64,000 nucleotides of DNA from Chloroflexi bacterium bin20 (GTDB lineage: Bacteria; Chloroflexota; Anaerolineae; Aggregatilineales; Phototrophicaceae). Position 1 is the stretch's first letter. Each line of letters starts with the position of its first letter. This document shows, in pieces, positions 35,933 to 43,634 of the stretch. The translations under genes and the position numbers were made by a program. The notes beneath the pieces were generated by a model. It was not told the DNA's origin. It was given only the letters and a program-made list of their open reading frames with translations, and searched no databases. The stretch is taken from NCBI GenBank assembly GCA_002238485.1, contig MPMG01000004.1:186001-250000 (forward strand), in the 5' to 3' direction.

Positions 35933-38179
35933 TTAACCGACAATCACGCCATTGATGCGCTGTTCGGCGCTGTGGATATTCTCGATGAATAGCTGCGTTT
36001 CATCGATGATCTGGTGCGCATAATCTTCGTCCAGGCGCACTGGACTGCCAGCATGGCGCTTGAATAGATAGCGCGCGAACTTGCCTTTGGCGAAGCGATC
36101 ATAGACCAGCTCGGTATCATAGAAGCGCTCGCGGAATTCGTTGACGATGCGGTCGCTGTCGTCGCCAACATCCAGGTACTTGGTGCGCACCAGCGCCCGC
36201 GCCGCCAGCACCATTGCGCGGTAAGCCTGCTCGTCTGCGCGCCGATAGTCGCCATCATCCAACGCCAGCAGCGCCTCAAAGTGCGTCGACTCGGCTTTGG
36301 ATATCTCCATGGAAAAGAGCGAAACCACTTCGCCAGCGCATTCGCCGACGCCGATATCATCAATCGTATACACGCGCGAATCGCCCCAGTCGCTGAAGAA
36401 AGCTGGGTTTTCTTCGAATGTCGGCAGCTGCATATAGGGCTTCAGCATGGCTTTGATTTCTTTGCGCCCCAGCTGCTTCACCCAGCTTTGGAAGTTCTCG
36501 TCCTCGGCGCGTTCGGCGACATAACGCTCGGTCAGCGCAGCCAGCACTTCGGGCACAGCCTTGGCGGGAACAGCCCCAACAGCCAAGCCATAGCTGCCGG
36601 CATTCTGCTGCCACTGCCCGCCCAGCACGACCTGGAAATGCGGCAGTTTGTGATTGCCGCTGCGCCGACTGTTGCCGAAGAAGCCAATGTCCGCCACATG
36701 GTGCTGCCCGCAAGAATTGAAGCAGCCGCTGACTTTGATTTTCAGTTCGCGCACGGCATCGGGCAGCAGGTTGATGCGCTCGATCAGGCGCGTGCGCAGC
36801 TCGGCCGTCAAACCGCGCGACGAAGCGATGCCCAGCTTGCAGGTGTCGGTGCCGGGGCAGGTGGTGATATCGACGATGGTGCCGGCGTGGGCGTCGCCCA
36901 GTCCGATTTCGCGCAGGTCGCGGCAGAGCGCCGGCAAGTCGGCATCTGCCACCCAGCGCAAAACGATATTTTGCTCGACCGTGAGGCGAATGTTGTCGCC
37001 GACATATTTGCGCGCGATATCCGCCAGCGCAAAGCCTTGCTGCGCCGTGAAGTCGCCCAGCGGACTGTGCAAGGTGACGACGCTGTAACCGGGCTGGGCC
37101 TGGCGATAGACATTGCTGCGATACCAATCGTCAAAACCCTCGGGCAGTGGCGCGCCATTGAGCTGCATGCCCGCTTTGGCTGGGTCATAGATGAAGTCGT
37201 CCACGCTTTCCAGGTAGGCGGTATGGCGTGGATCCTGCGGCAGCGACTCCAGCTCTGCTTCGACCAGGTGGCGGAATTCGTCTATGCCCAGCTTGGCGAC
37301 CAAGAATTTGAGGCGGGCGCGGTTGCGGTTTTTCTTTTCGCCCAGGCGGGCAAATACGCGCGCGATCGCCTGCGTCAGTGGCAGCAGCTCTTCGGGCCTG
37401 ACGAACTCCGCCAGCGCCTTGGCTTGATGCGGGACTGTGCCCAGGCCGCCACCGACAAATACCGTGAAGCCTCGCTGAATCTCGCCAGCGACTTCGCGCG
37501 ATTGAGCAAGCAAGCCCAGGTCGTGCATTTTGACCAAGCCGCAGGCCTGCCCCGCGCAGCCAGAAAAAGCCACTTTGAATTTGCGTCCGAAATCTTGCAC
37601 ATCGTCGTGCGCCAGCAAGAATTGTGTCATGGCATCGGCGTAGGGGCTGACATCAAATGCCTCGTCGTGGCAGACACCCGCCAGTTGGCAAGCGGTGATA
37701 TTGCGCACGCTGTTGCCGCAGGCTTCTTGGGTGGTGATGCCCACCGCCGCCAGCCGCCGCATCAAATCGGGACTGTCGTCGATGTGCACATAATGCAACT
37801 GGATATCTTGGCGCGTGGTGATATGCAAGATGCCATCGGCATATTCGTCGGCCAGCTCTGACAACACTTCCAGCTGCCGCGCGCTCAAGCCGCCGTAAGG
37901 AATCTTGATGCGCTGCATGCCGGGCGCGTCCCAGAGCGTGTCGGGACCCTTGACGATGTCGTCAGATGGATATGCCAGCGATTGGGTGCGGACGCCATCG
38001 TGGCGCTGGCCATTGTCATAGCGCTGCCCATAGACGCCTTTGCGCAGGCGTGCCTCGGCAAAGACTTTCTCGTCCATTTTGCCTTGTTGACGCAGCGACA
38101 TCTGCGCCTCGTAGATGTCGATGAGCTTGGCCATTTCGAGCGGAATCTCGTCTTTGAGTCGTTCTTTCCAGCTGGTCAT
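35933..38179 (-). CDS. Ferredoxin-type assimilatory sulfite (nitrite) reductase with C-terminal helical extension
   Basis: 748 residues, clearly longer than the usual 550-650. Two siroheme-reductase repeats are present. The siroheme/4Fe-4S ligands are C-x5-C in TCPGTDTCKLG (near residue 440) and C-x3-C in SGCFNSCGQHH (near 488). It reduces sulfite to sulfide (or nitrite to ammonia) with six electrons. The final 140 residues are an all-helical region resembling HEPN-like tails. The place behind cobA, the chelatase and cysH argues for sulfite as substrate. ATG at 38179. Confidence 0.92.
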   Translation of the reverse strand: MTSWKERLKDEIPLEMAKLIDIYEAQMSLRQQGKMDEKVFAEARLRKGVYGQRYDNGQRHDGVRTQSLAYPSDDIVKGPDTLWDAPGMQRIKIPYGGLSARQLEVLSELADEYADGILHITTRQDIQLHYVHIDDSPDLMRRLAAVGITTQEACGNSVRNITACQLAGVCHDEAFDVSPYADAMTQFLLAHDDVQDFGRKFKVAFSGCAGQACGLVKMHDLGLLAQSREVAGEIQRGFTVFVGGGLGTVPHQAKALAEFVRPEELLPLTQAIARVFARLGEKKNRNRARLKFLVAKLGIDEFRHLVEAELESLPQDPRHTAYLESVDDFIYDPAKAGMQLNGAPLPEGFDDWYRSNVYRQAQPGYSVVTLHSPLGDFTAQQGFALADIARKYVGDNIRLTVEQNIVLRWVADADLPALCRDLREIGLGDAHAGTIVDITTCPGTDTCKLGIASSRGLTAELRTRLIERINLLPDAVRELKIKVSGCFNSCGQHHVADIGFFGNSRRSGNHKLPHFQVVLGGQWQQNAGSYGLAVGAVPAKAVPEVLAALTERYVAERAEDENFQSWVKQLGRKEIKAMLKPYMQLPTFEENPAFFSDWGDSRVYTIDDIGVGECAGEVVSLFSMEISKAESTHFEALLALDDGDYRRADEQAYRAMVLAARALVRTKYLDVGDDSDRIVNEFRERFYDTELVYDRFAKGKFARYLFKRHAGSPVRLDEDYAHQIIDETQLFIENIHSAEQRINGVIVG

Positions 38180-38235
38180 GTTGCTTTCGTCCCTTCTACA
38201 ATTTGCAAAGCGCTTAGCGATAGTCAATAGGTCAT

Positions 38236-39000
38236 TCACGCCAGGCCTGCCAGTTGTGGCAGCAGGTCGTACCAGGCGATGCCTTCATCGCGCAGGCGGA
38301 CCACCTCGCCAACCACGGTGATAGCGGGCGGACGGATGCCGTTCTCACGGGCAACAGCGGCGATATCATCCAACGTGCCGGTCACTGTACGTTGGCGGGC
38401 TGTCGCGCCCCATTCGATGACAGCGGTCGGTGTATCGGCGGACATGCCAGATAAAAGCAGCTTGTCGGTGATATTGGGCAATTGCTTCACGCCCATCAGA
38501 ATGACGATGGTGCCGCCCAGCCTCGCCAATGCCGCATAGTTGAGGCCTTGACCTATTTCGTGCCCGGTGATGACGGTGAAGGCGCTGCTGATGTGGCGCT
38601 GTGTCAAGGGGATGCCGGCATAGGCGGGCACAGAAATCGCGCTGGATACGCCCGGCACCACTTCAAATGGAATGCCCAGGCGATGACAAGCCAGCGCTTC
38701 TTCGCCGCCACGGCCAAACACGAATGGATCGCCGCCTTTCAGCCGCAACACATCCAGCCCAGCCAGCGCTCGGTCGATGATTAGCGCATTGATGGCTGCC
38801 TGCGAGAGGCGGTGACGCGTTGGCGCTTTGCCGGCGTTGATCAGCTCGGCATCGGATCGCGTCTCGTCCAGCAGCTGGCGCGGGATCAGGCGGTCATACA
38901 TGACCACATCCGCTTCCCGCAACAGTCGCAAACCCTTGCGCGTGATCAGGTCGGGGTCGCCAGGGCCTGCGCCCACCAGGAAGACTGTGCCAATGGTCAT
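38236..39000 (-). CDS. cobA: Uroporphyrinogen-III C-methyltransferase (SUMT)
   Basis: 254 residues. SUMT signatures: VFLVGAGPGDPDLITRKGLR at the N-terminus, the YDRLIP motif, LRLKGGDPFVFGRGGEE and VVPGVSSA. It methylates uroporphyrinogen III with SAM to give precorrin-2, the siroheme precursor. The ATG at 39000 has GGAG 5 bp upstream and overlaps the chelatase stop by 4 bp; an in-frame GTG six bases upstream is too close to the ribosome site. It serves sulfite reductase encoded next. Confidence 0.97.
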   Translation of the reverse strand: MTIGTVFLVGAGPGDPDLITRKGLRLLREADVVMYDRLIPRQLLDETRSDAELINAGKAPTRHRLSQAAINALIIDRALAGLDVLRLKGGDPFVFGRGGEEALACHRLGIPFEVVPGVSSAISVPAYAGIPLTQRHISSAFTVITGHEIGQGLNYAALARLGGTIVILMGVKQLPNITDKLLLSGMSADTPTAVIEWGATARQRTVTGTLDDIAAVARENGIRPPAITVVGEVVRLRDEGIAWYDLLPQLAGLA

Positions 39001-40316
39001 GCGCACTCCTTTTCAAACTTGCGGGCATTTATCAGCCACCAGTTGCAAGCCACGCGGCAAGGCAACTCACCGTCCACGCCATGCCAGGTCGGCTGACGCA
39101 CACAAGCGCCGCAGATCTCGTGGATGGTCCGCTGAATCACAGACCGGGGCAGCCGCTGGATATCGTTGAACATGCCGTCTTGCCGCCCGCCGATATCCGC
39201 CAGCGACTCGGTTTGTAGCGCGCCACGCCGCTGCGCCGACCAATCCGCCACCAAGCCCGGATAGACCGTCTCCAGCACAGCATGCGCATCGACCGGCCGA
39301 GCCAGGTCCACATGCCAGCCGCCGGGCAAATCCACCCGCGTAGGCAAAGGATGAAATGCCCTCTCGCGCAGCAGAGATCGCAAGGCAGACGGCGAGTGCA
39401 GAGCCTGGTTGTCGCTGTTGTCGGCAGGCCAGACTCGTTCGCGATTGAGGCAGATCTGCCCAAATCGCAGCATTTCGCCCTGCTCCAGCGCCGCTAGCAA
39501 GTCGCGCCTGCCCGCCGTGGGGAAGCCATCCCAAGCGCCGCGATCGGCTTGCCTTGCAAAGGGCAGCCCGCTCGTCCGCGCCAGCGCCAGAATGACATCG
39601 CAGACCGATTCGTCTGTGCCGACAGGCTCGGCAAAATACACGCATCTGTCGCGCACGCTCTCGCCTCCGCCAGTGCCAGTGATGCCCAGCGCGCGCGGCA
39701 GATCCCGTCTGACATGGCTGCCATCGGCGAGGAAGTAGGGCAAGGCGATGATGTGCCTGGCGCGTGTCCGCCTGTAGATGCTGGGGATATCGGGCTGGTC
39801 ATCCAGGTAGCAATCGACGATCTCGGCAAACCAGCCCATCGCGGCGATGCGTTGAGATTGGCGGCGGGTGGCAGCGCGGCTTTGTGGGTTGCGGCGCGTG
39901 CCATGCCCGATGATGGCGACGGCAGTCTGGGCAGGCGTCAGATTGTGCGCGGCGGCCATGTCGCTCAGGCGCTGATCGACAACGGCGTCCAGCAGCGGAT
40001 GCTCGCCGATAGGCGCTGTATAATGAAGGCCTTTGTCGCCGATGCGTGTCGTTGTGCCGCGCAAGCCCATTTCAGTCGGGATAACCTGGCTGGTGAAATA
40101 GCCATTGGCAGTGAAGAGCGGCACGATGACCACCTGGGTCGATTCCAGAGCGACCAGCGCTTGTGAGAAAGTCGGCGGCTCTTTCCAGAAGCAGGCGGTG
40201 ATCTCATCAGCCACGCCTATTCGCCGCAAGCGATCGACATAGCCCCAGACGATGCCCGCCGTGTTGGCGCTGATGTGCGAGCCGTGACCAGCCAGCACGA
40301 GAGCGACTCCACTCAT
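38997..40316 (-). CDS. CbiX/SirB-like chelatase with DR2241-type 4Fe-4S C-terminal domain
   Basis: 439 residues. Two CbiX-like halves: VLAGHGSHISANTAG with the catalytic His, and a second VAIIGHGTRRNPQSRA around residue 140. The last 170 residues differ from CbiX and end in a C-x2-C, C-x3-C set (ICGACVRQ and CRVACNWW), as in the Deinococcus DR2241 group that binds a 4Fe-4S cluster. Located between the dehydrogenase and methyltransferase of siroheme synthesis, it is the likely sirohydrochlorin ferrochelatase. Coupled by 4-bp overlaps on both sides. Confidence 0.87.
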   Translation of the reverse strand: MSGVALVLAGHGSHISANTAGIVWGYVDRLRRIGVADEITACFWKEPPTFSQALVALESTQVVIVPLFTANGYFTSQVIPTEMGLRGTTTRIGDKGLHYTAPIGEHPLLDAVVDQRLSDMAAAHNLTPAQTAVAIIGHGTRRNPQSRAATRRQSQRIAAMGWFAEIVDCYLDDQPDIPSIYRRTRARHIIALPYFLADGSHVRRDLPRALGITGTGGGESVRDRCVYFAEPVGTDESVCDVILALARTSGLPFARQADRGAWDGFPTAGRRDLLAALEQGEMLRFGQICLNRERVWPADNSDNQALHSPSALRSLLRERAFHPLPTRVDLPGGWHVDLARPVDAHAVLETVYPGLVADWSAQRRGALQTESLADIGGRQDGMFNDIQRLPRSVIQRTIHEICGACVRQPTWHGVDGELPCRVACNWWLINARKFEKECA

Positions 40317-40963
40317 TCTGCCGCGCCCTCCTGGACGATGCGCTCAAAGTGGCGACGCGCCTGCTCAGTCTGCCCCTGGCGCAGCAAAGCCAGCACATCC
40401 GATGCCAGCACGCGCCGAACCACTTGCTGTCTTTGTGGCTGTGTGCTGCCGTTCCCGCCGGTTTCGCGCAAGTCGCCCAGCCAGTCCGCCAGCGTCGCCC
40501 AGTCTTCTGCCAGTTCATCCGCCAGCCGTGCTTTCATCAGCTGCAAGAGCGCCGGTGATTTGCCCTGGCTGCTGAGCGCGATGGTCAGTGGCGGCTGATC
40601 AATCTGCGCCATGTTGCTGAAGTCGCTGCGCTCGCTGCTGCCATCGGCGACATTGCACAATGCGCGGATGCGATGCGCATCTTGCGCCACCACTCGATTC
40701 ACGCGCGGATCGTCTGTCGCGGCGATGACTAGCACGGGCATATCGCTCTGGAAGCTGTCGCGCTGGTAGCTTTCACGCCGCCACAAGATGTCGCCCGCTC
40801 CAGCCAGTTCTTGCAATTCGTCTGTGGCCTTTGGGCTGATTACCAATATGCGCGCGCCGGCTTTGCGCAGCTGCCGCACTTTGCGAGCCGCCACCCGTCC
40901 GCCGCCAACGACAGCCACCTGCCTGTCATGCAGGTGCAGCATTACTGGATAGCCGCTAGCCAT
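40313..40963 (-). CDS. Precorrin-2 dehydrogenase (Met8/CysG N-terminal-like)
   Basis: 216 residues. NAD-binding VAVVGGGRVAARKVRQL, then VIAATDDPRVNRVVA and the CNVADGSSERSDF segment with the catalytic Asp region of Met8/CysG-B; the helical TIALSSQGKSPALLQLM part follows. It oxidises precorrin-2 to sirohydrochlorin. The methyltransferase domain found in full CysG is encoded separately as cobA. It overlaps cysH by 8 bp. Confidence 0.93.
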   Translation of the reverse strand: MASGYPVMLHLHDRQVAVVGGGRVAARKVRQLRKAGARILVISPKATDELQELAGAGDILWRRESYQRDSFQSDMPVLVIAATDDPRVNRVVAQDAHRIRALCNVADGSSERSDFSNMAQIDQPPLTIALSSQGKSPALLQLMKARLADELAEDWATLADWLGDLRETGGNGSTQPQRQQVVRRVLASDVLALLRQGQTEQARRHFERIVQEGAAE

Positions 40964-41663
40964 GAAAAGCTGCCTCGGCTGGCGCGGGCAGGTGGATGCC
41001 GCATTCGGTTTTGCTGTGGCGCGTCCAACGTCCGGCGCGGCCGTCGTCTGCTACAGCATGCGTGCAGGTCCAGCAGCCGATGCTCGGATAGCCCTGGTCG
41101 TGCAGGTCGTTGTAGGGCAGTCCCCGCGCGTGGATCGTTTCCCAAACTTGCGATTCTGTCCAATTGGCGAAAGGCGCGAACTTGATCAGCCCGCTGCGCC
41201 GATCGCGACTGACAATCGGTGTATGGGCGCGGCTGGCAGACTGATCGCGCCGCAAGCCAGCCACCCAAGCCTGGAAGCCGCTCAATGCGCCACGCAGAGG
41301 AATGGTTTTGCGGATATGGCAGCAGCGATCGGGGTTGCGCTCCCACAAGCGGTCGCCATAATCGCGAGCTTGCTGCGCGAGCGTCTGTCGCGCTTTGATG
41401 CGCCGCAAATCCAACCCAAAGCGCTCTTCCAGCTGCGCCATGAGTTCCAAGGTCTCGGGGAATAGCAAGTCCGTATCGAGCGTGAGCACCGGCGTCTGCG
41501 GCGCGATTCGCTGCATCATGTCCAGCGTGACGATGCCGGTAATTTGAAAACTGGTTACGATAGCCAGCTTGCGCCCAAACAAGGCCTGCGCCCGGCGCAA
41601 GATTTCGAAGGGGCTGGCGCTTTCCAATTGTCGCGCCAAGACTTGAATCTGTTCGTTTGTCAT
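40956..41663 (-). CDS. cysH: Adenylylsulfate (APS/PAPS) reductase, Fe-S type
   Basis: 235 residues. Reduces activated sulfate to sulfite using thioredoxin. The cysteine pattern of 4Fe-4S APS reductases is complete: Cys-Cys in PDRCCHIRKTIPL and C-x2-C in IGCWTCTHAV, with the catalytic cysteine in KTECGIHLP. PAPS reductases of the E. coli type lack the first three. First gene of the sulfate-assimilation and siroheme operon; ATG behind GGGAG. Expression is probably controlled by the two cysteine-rich leader ORFs and terminators upstream. Confidence 0.96.
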   Translation of the reverse strand: MTNEQIQVLARQLESASPFEILRRAQALFGRKLAIVTSFQITGIVTLDMMQRIAPQTPVLTLDTDLLFPETLELMAQLEERFGLDLRRIKARQTLAQQARDYGDRLWERNPDRCCHIRKTIPLRGALSGFQAWVAGLRRDQSASRAHTPIVSRDRRSGLIKFAPFANWTESQVWETIHARGLPYNDLHDQGYPSIGCWTCTHAVADDGRAGRWTRHSKTECGIHLPAPAEAAFHG

Positions 41664-41700
41664 ATTGTCTCCCGTTGATTGCTGCGGCTTTCTGCCAAAT

Positions 41701-41732
41701 AAAAAGAGCGCCTCGGCTTATCCGAAGCGCCC
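41701..41732 (-). terminator. Attenuator terminator 2 (cysH leader)
   Basis: On the minus strand GGGCGCUUCGG (41732-41722), loop AUAAG, CCGAGGCGCUC (41716-41706): 11 base pairs with two G-U, followed by UUUUUAUUU. It ends 38 bp before the cysH ATG, so it is a premature terminator and not the end of a gene. Its 5' arm and loop are also the 3' half of an alternative helix with 41776-41786. Confidence 0.88.
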
Positions 41733-41786
41733 TGACCATCGTGCAGGTCCTACCGGCAACATCGCGCCGCCAGCCTCGGATAAGCC
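41715..41786 (-). promoter_or_regulatory. Antiterminator helix of leader 2
   Basis: GGCUUAUCCGA (minus strand, 41786-41776) is perfectly complementary over 11 bp to UCGGAUAAGCC (41725-41715), which covers part of the terminator 5' arm, its loop and two bases of its 3' arm. The two folds exclude each other. The 5' half begins 15 nt after the last codon of the five-cysteine run in leader peptide 2, just past the edge of a ribosome stalled there. Confidence 0.75.
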
Positions 41787-41842
41787 ACCCCCGGTGGGGC
41801 GCAGCAGCAACAACACATACAGACTTGCGCTAGAACGAACAT
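41750..41842 (-). CDS. Leader peptide 2 of the cysH operon, polycysteine
   Basis: 30 codons, ATG at 41842 with a perfect AGGAG five bases upstream, TAG at 41752-41750. The peptide begins MFVLAQVCMCCCCCAPPG, so Cys is at 8 and 10-14, and ends AARCCR with Cys 28 and 29: 8 of 30 residues. This composition and the place before cysH identify a sensing ORF for charged cysteinyl-tRNA. The terminator starts 17 nt after the stop. Codons are both TGT and TGC. It is unlikely to have a function as a peptide. Confidence 0.85.
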   Translation of the reverse strand: MFVLAQVCMCCCCCAPPGVAYPRLAARCCR

Positions 41843-41866
41843 GAATGCTCCTGGCTTTCGCCATCC

Positions 41867-41897
41867 AAGAAAAAAGCCCCGTGCCATGACGGGGCTT
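41867..41897 (-). terminator. Attenuator terminator 1 (between the two leader ORFs)
   Basis: On the minus strand AAGCCCCGU (41897-41889), loop CAUGGC, ACGGGGCUU (41882-41874): 9 perfect base pairs, then UUUUCUU. It lies 32 nt after the stop of leader peptide 1 and 25 nt before the AUG of leader peptide 2. It could also end rho transcripts, but its pairing partner in leader 1 (41940-41947) supports a role as attenuator. Confidence 0.85.
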
Positions 41898-41929
41898 CGC
41901 AATTTCGTTGCTATTTGGTCAAAGTCGAC

Positions 41930-42031
41930 CTAGCACGACGCCACCGCAGGCAAAGGCATATTCTGCATCCGACAACAACAAGCTGCGGCACAATTGAACG
42001 TGGTGGACTGTTCCTGGATCTTTGTGACCAT
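41930..42031 (-). CDS. Leader peptide 1 of the cysH operon, cysteine-rich, apparently leaderless
   Basis: 33 codons, ATG at 42031, TAG at 41932-41930. It begins MVTKIQEQSTTFNC and continues AAACCCRMQN, so Cys is at 14 and 18-20, with a last Cys 33 next to the stop. No ribosome site precedes it; the ATG lies 6 nt after a -10-like hexamer, as for leaderless mRNAs. The three-Cys run sits in the loop of a 7-bp hairpin, GCCGCAG (41989-41983) with CUGCGGU (41949-41943). The second arm can instead pair, as GCGGUGGC with one bulged U, to GCCCCGU of terminator 1. A ribosome at the stop codon would cover that arm. Confidence 0.72.
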   Translation of the reverse strand: MVTKIQEQSTTFNCAAACCCRMQNMPLPAVASC

Positions 42032-42037
42032 GCCCAC

Positions 42038-42066
42038 AGCTTATCGCGGGCAAACCGACCTGTCAA
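42038..42066 (-). promoter_or_regulatory. Promoter of the cysH leader
   Basis: Perfect -35 TTGACA on the minus strand (42066-42061). The -10 is either TAAGCT (42043-42038, 17-bp spacer) or GATAAG (42045-42040, 15-bp spacer). Start at 42031 or next to it would coincide with the ATG of leader peptide 1. It lies 59 bp beyond the rho stop codon; no rho terminator is visible in between. Confidence 0.6.
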
Positions 42067-42124
42067 GGGCAAAATCTGCCTGCTTGCGCACAGCTCGGCT
42101 CAGACCATGCCCAGCTGCATGGCG

Positions 42125-43396
42125 CTAGCGGTAGCCGTTGCTGCCGCTCAAGCTGTTGAGGAAGCTCTGGTTGGTGTCGTGCAGGCGGAAGCTCTGCAGC
42201 AGCATCTCAGTCGCGCCGACGATGCCTTCGGGCTGTTCTGCCAGGTGCGACCACATGCGCCGCATGGTATAGACGCGCTGCAAAACATCGGGACCCAGCA
42301 GCAATTCTTCGCGCCGCGTGGATGATTGTTCGATATCAAAAGCGGGGAAGATGCGCCGCTCTTGCAGCTTGCGGCTGAGGTGCAGCTCCATATTGCCCGT
42401 GCCCTTGAATTCTTCATAGATGACATCGTCCATCTTGCTGCCCGTATTGACGAGGCAAGTGGCGACGATGGTGAGGCTGCCGCCTTCTTCGACATTGCGC
42501 GCCGCGCCAAAGAAGCGCTTGGGCGGGTGAATTGCCTGCGGATCCAAGCCGCCTGACAAGGTGCGACCGCTGGTGGGCACGACCAGATTATAGGCGCGCG
42601 CCAGCCGCGTTACGCTGTCGAGCATCATCACCACATGCCGCTTGACCTCGACCAGCCGTTTCGCTCGTTCCAGCGCCATTTCGGCCACGCGCACATGGTG
42701 ATGCACGGGATCGTCAAATGTCGATGCGATGACCTCGGCATCAACAGAGCGGTCCATGTCGGTTACTTCTTCCGGGCGCTCGCCGATCAACGCGACCATC
42801 AGATGCACATCGGGATAATTGGTGCTGATGGCATTGGCGATATCCTTGAGCACGGTGGTTTTGCCGGCTTTGGGTGGAGACACGATCAAACCGCGCTGCC
42901 CAAATCCGACCGGCGCGATGAGATTCAACATGCGCGTGGAAAATATGCGCGGCACCGTTTCCAGGTTGAAGCGCACTTCGGGGAAGATGGGCGTCAGCCG
43001 TTCAAAGTTGGGACGACTGCGCACTTCACGCGGGTCCAGCCCATTGACCGCATCGACGCGCAGCAAGCCAAAATAACGTTCGCTGTCTTTGGGGGGGCGC
43101 ACCTGCCCGATGACCATATCGCCCGTGCGCAGCTTTAGCCGGTCGATCTGCGAGGCGCTGACATAAATGTCGTTCTTGCCGGGCAGATAGCCTTCGGCGC
43201 GCAAGAAGCCTATGCCATTTTCGGTGACCTCGAGCACGCCGCCGCGCAATTCGTTGCCGCGCCGTTCGGCCTCTTGCCGCAACAATCCGATGATCAGGTC
43301 TTGCTTCTTCAAACGGCTGAAGCGGGGCACATTGCGCTGGCGCGCCATGGTCCGCAATTCGGGCAAGGTCTTTGCTTCAAGTTTTCCAATGTTCAT
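42125..43396 (-). CDS. rho: Transcription termination factor Rho
   Basis: 423 residues. Rho N-terminal helical domain ([20 protein letters not shown]), RNA-binding cold-shock-like domain ([20 protein letters not shown]), then the RecA-like ATPase with Walker [11 protein letters not shown]-loop and R-loop regions ([15 protein letters not shown]), Walker B HVVMMLDS. It unwinds RNA to stop transcription. ATG 43396 is used, 8 bp after AGGA; an upstream ATG at 43405 overlaps the ribosome site. It lies upstream of the cysteine attenuators on the same strand. Confidence 0.97.
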   Translation of the reverse strand: MNIGKLEAKTLPELRTMARQRNVPRFSRLKKQDLIIGLLRQEAERRGNELRGGVLEVTENGIGFLRAEGYLPGKNDIYVSASQIDRLKLRTGDMVIGQVRPPKDSERYFGLLRVDAVNGLDPREVRSRPNFERLTPIFPEVRFNLETVPRIFSTRMLNLIAPVGFGQRGLIVSPPKAGKTTVLKDIANAISTNYPDVHLMVALIGERPEEVTDMDRSVDAEVIASTFDDPVHHHVRVAEMALERAKRLVEVKRHVVMMLDSVTRLARAYNLVVPTSGRTLSGGLDPQAIHPPKRFFGAARNVEEGGSLTIVATCLVNTGSKMDDVIYEEFKGTGNMELHLSRKLQERRIFPAFDIEQSSTRREELLLGPDVLQRVYTMRRMWSHLAEQPEGIVGATEMLLQSFRLHDTNQSFLNSLSGSNGYR

Positions 43397-43634
43397 GCAT
43401 GTCATCCTGTGTTATTGGTACGCGGCGGGGCTGGGTTCAGTTGCCACGATTTTATGAGCGAATCCTGAGCTGGGTATGGCAGCGAAGCACTCCCTGCATG
43501 GCAAGCACAACGGGCAACAATAAAAAGCAGTGCGCGCTAGGGTATGTCAAGTAGGAAGCCGCTGGCAGGGGTCAGATAGTGGGAATACCGCTTATTAAAG
43601 CACTATACCATGAATAGTTGGCTGCGTCAAATAC

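Noticed and set aside
36281-37861. 526-codon plus-strand open frame
   Set aside because: Antisense of the sulfite reductase gene, low-complexity His/Gln/Ala-rich product typical of GC-rich shadows.
41706-41800. SAM (S-box type) riboswitch before cysH
   Set aside because: The CTTATC-containing long helix before a sulfur gene looked like an S-box P1 stem. On the coding strand the core motifs (GGCAACC, kink-turn, three-arm junction) are not in order, and the helix is better explained as the antiterminator of a polycysteine leader ORF.
41867-41897. Simple rho gene terminator
   Set aside because: It may end rho transcripts too, but a promoter and a Cys-rich ORF lie between rho and it, and its 5' arm has a pairing partner in that ORF, so it is annotated as an attenuator.
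41916-41923. TGGTCAAA as a further copy of the 21646-21713 operator
   Set aside because: Single half-site, and it is part of a small GGUC/GACC hairpin behind leader peptide 1; no partner site.
41915-42325. 136-codon plus-strand open frame over the cysH leader and the end of rho
   Set aside because: No ribosome site or family; it is the antisense of the leader ORFs and rho.
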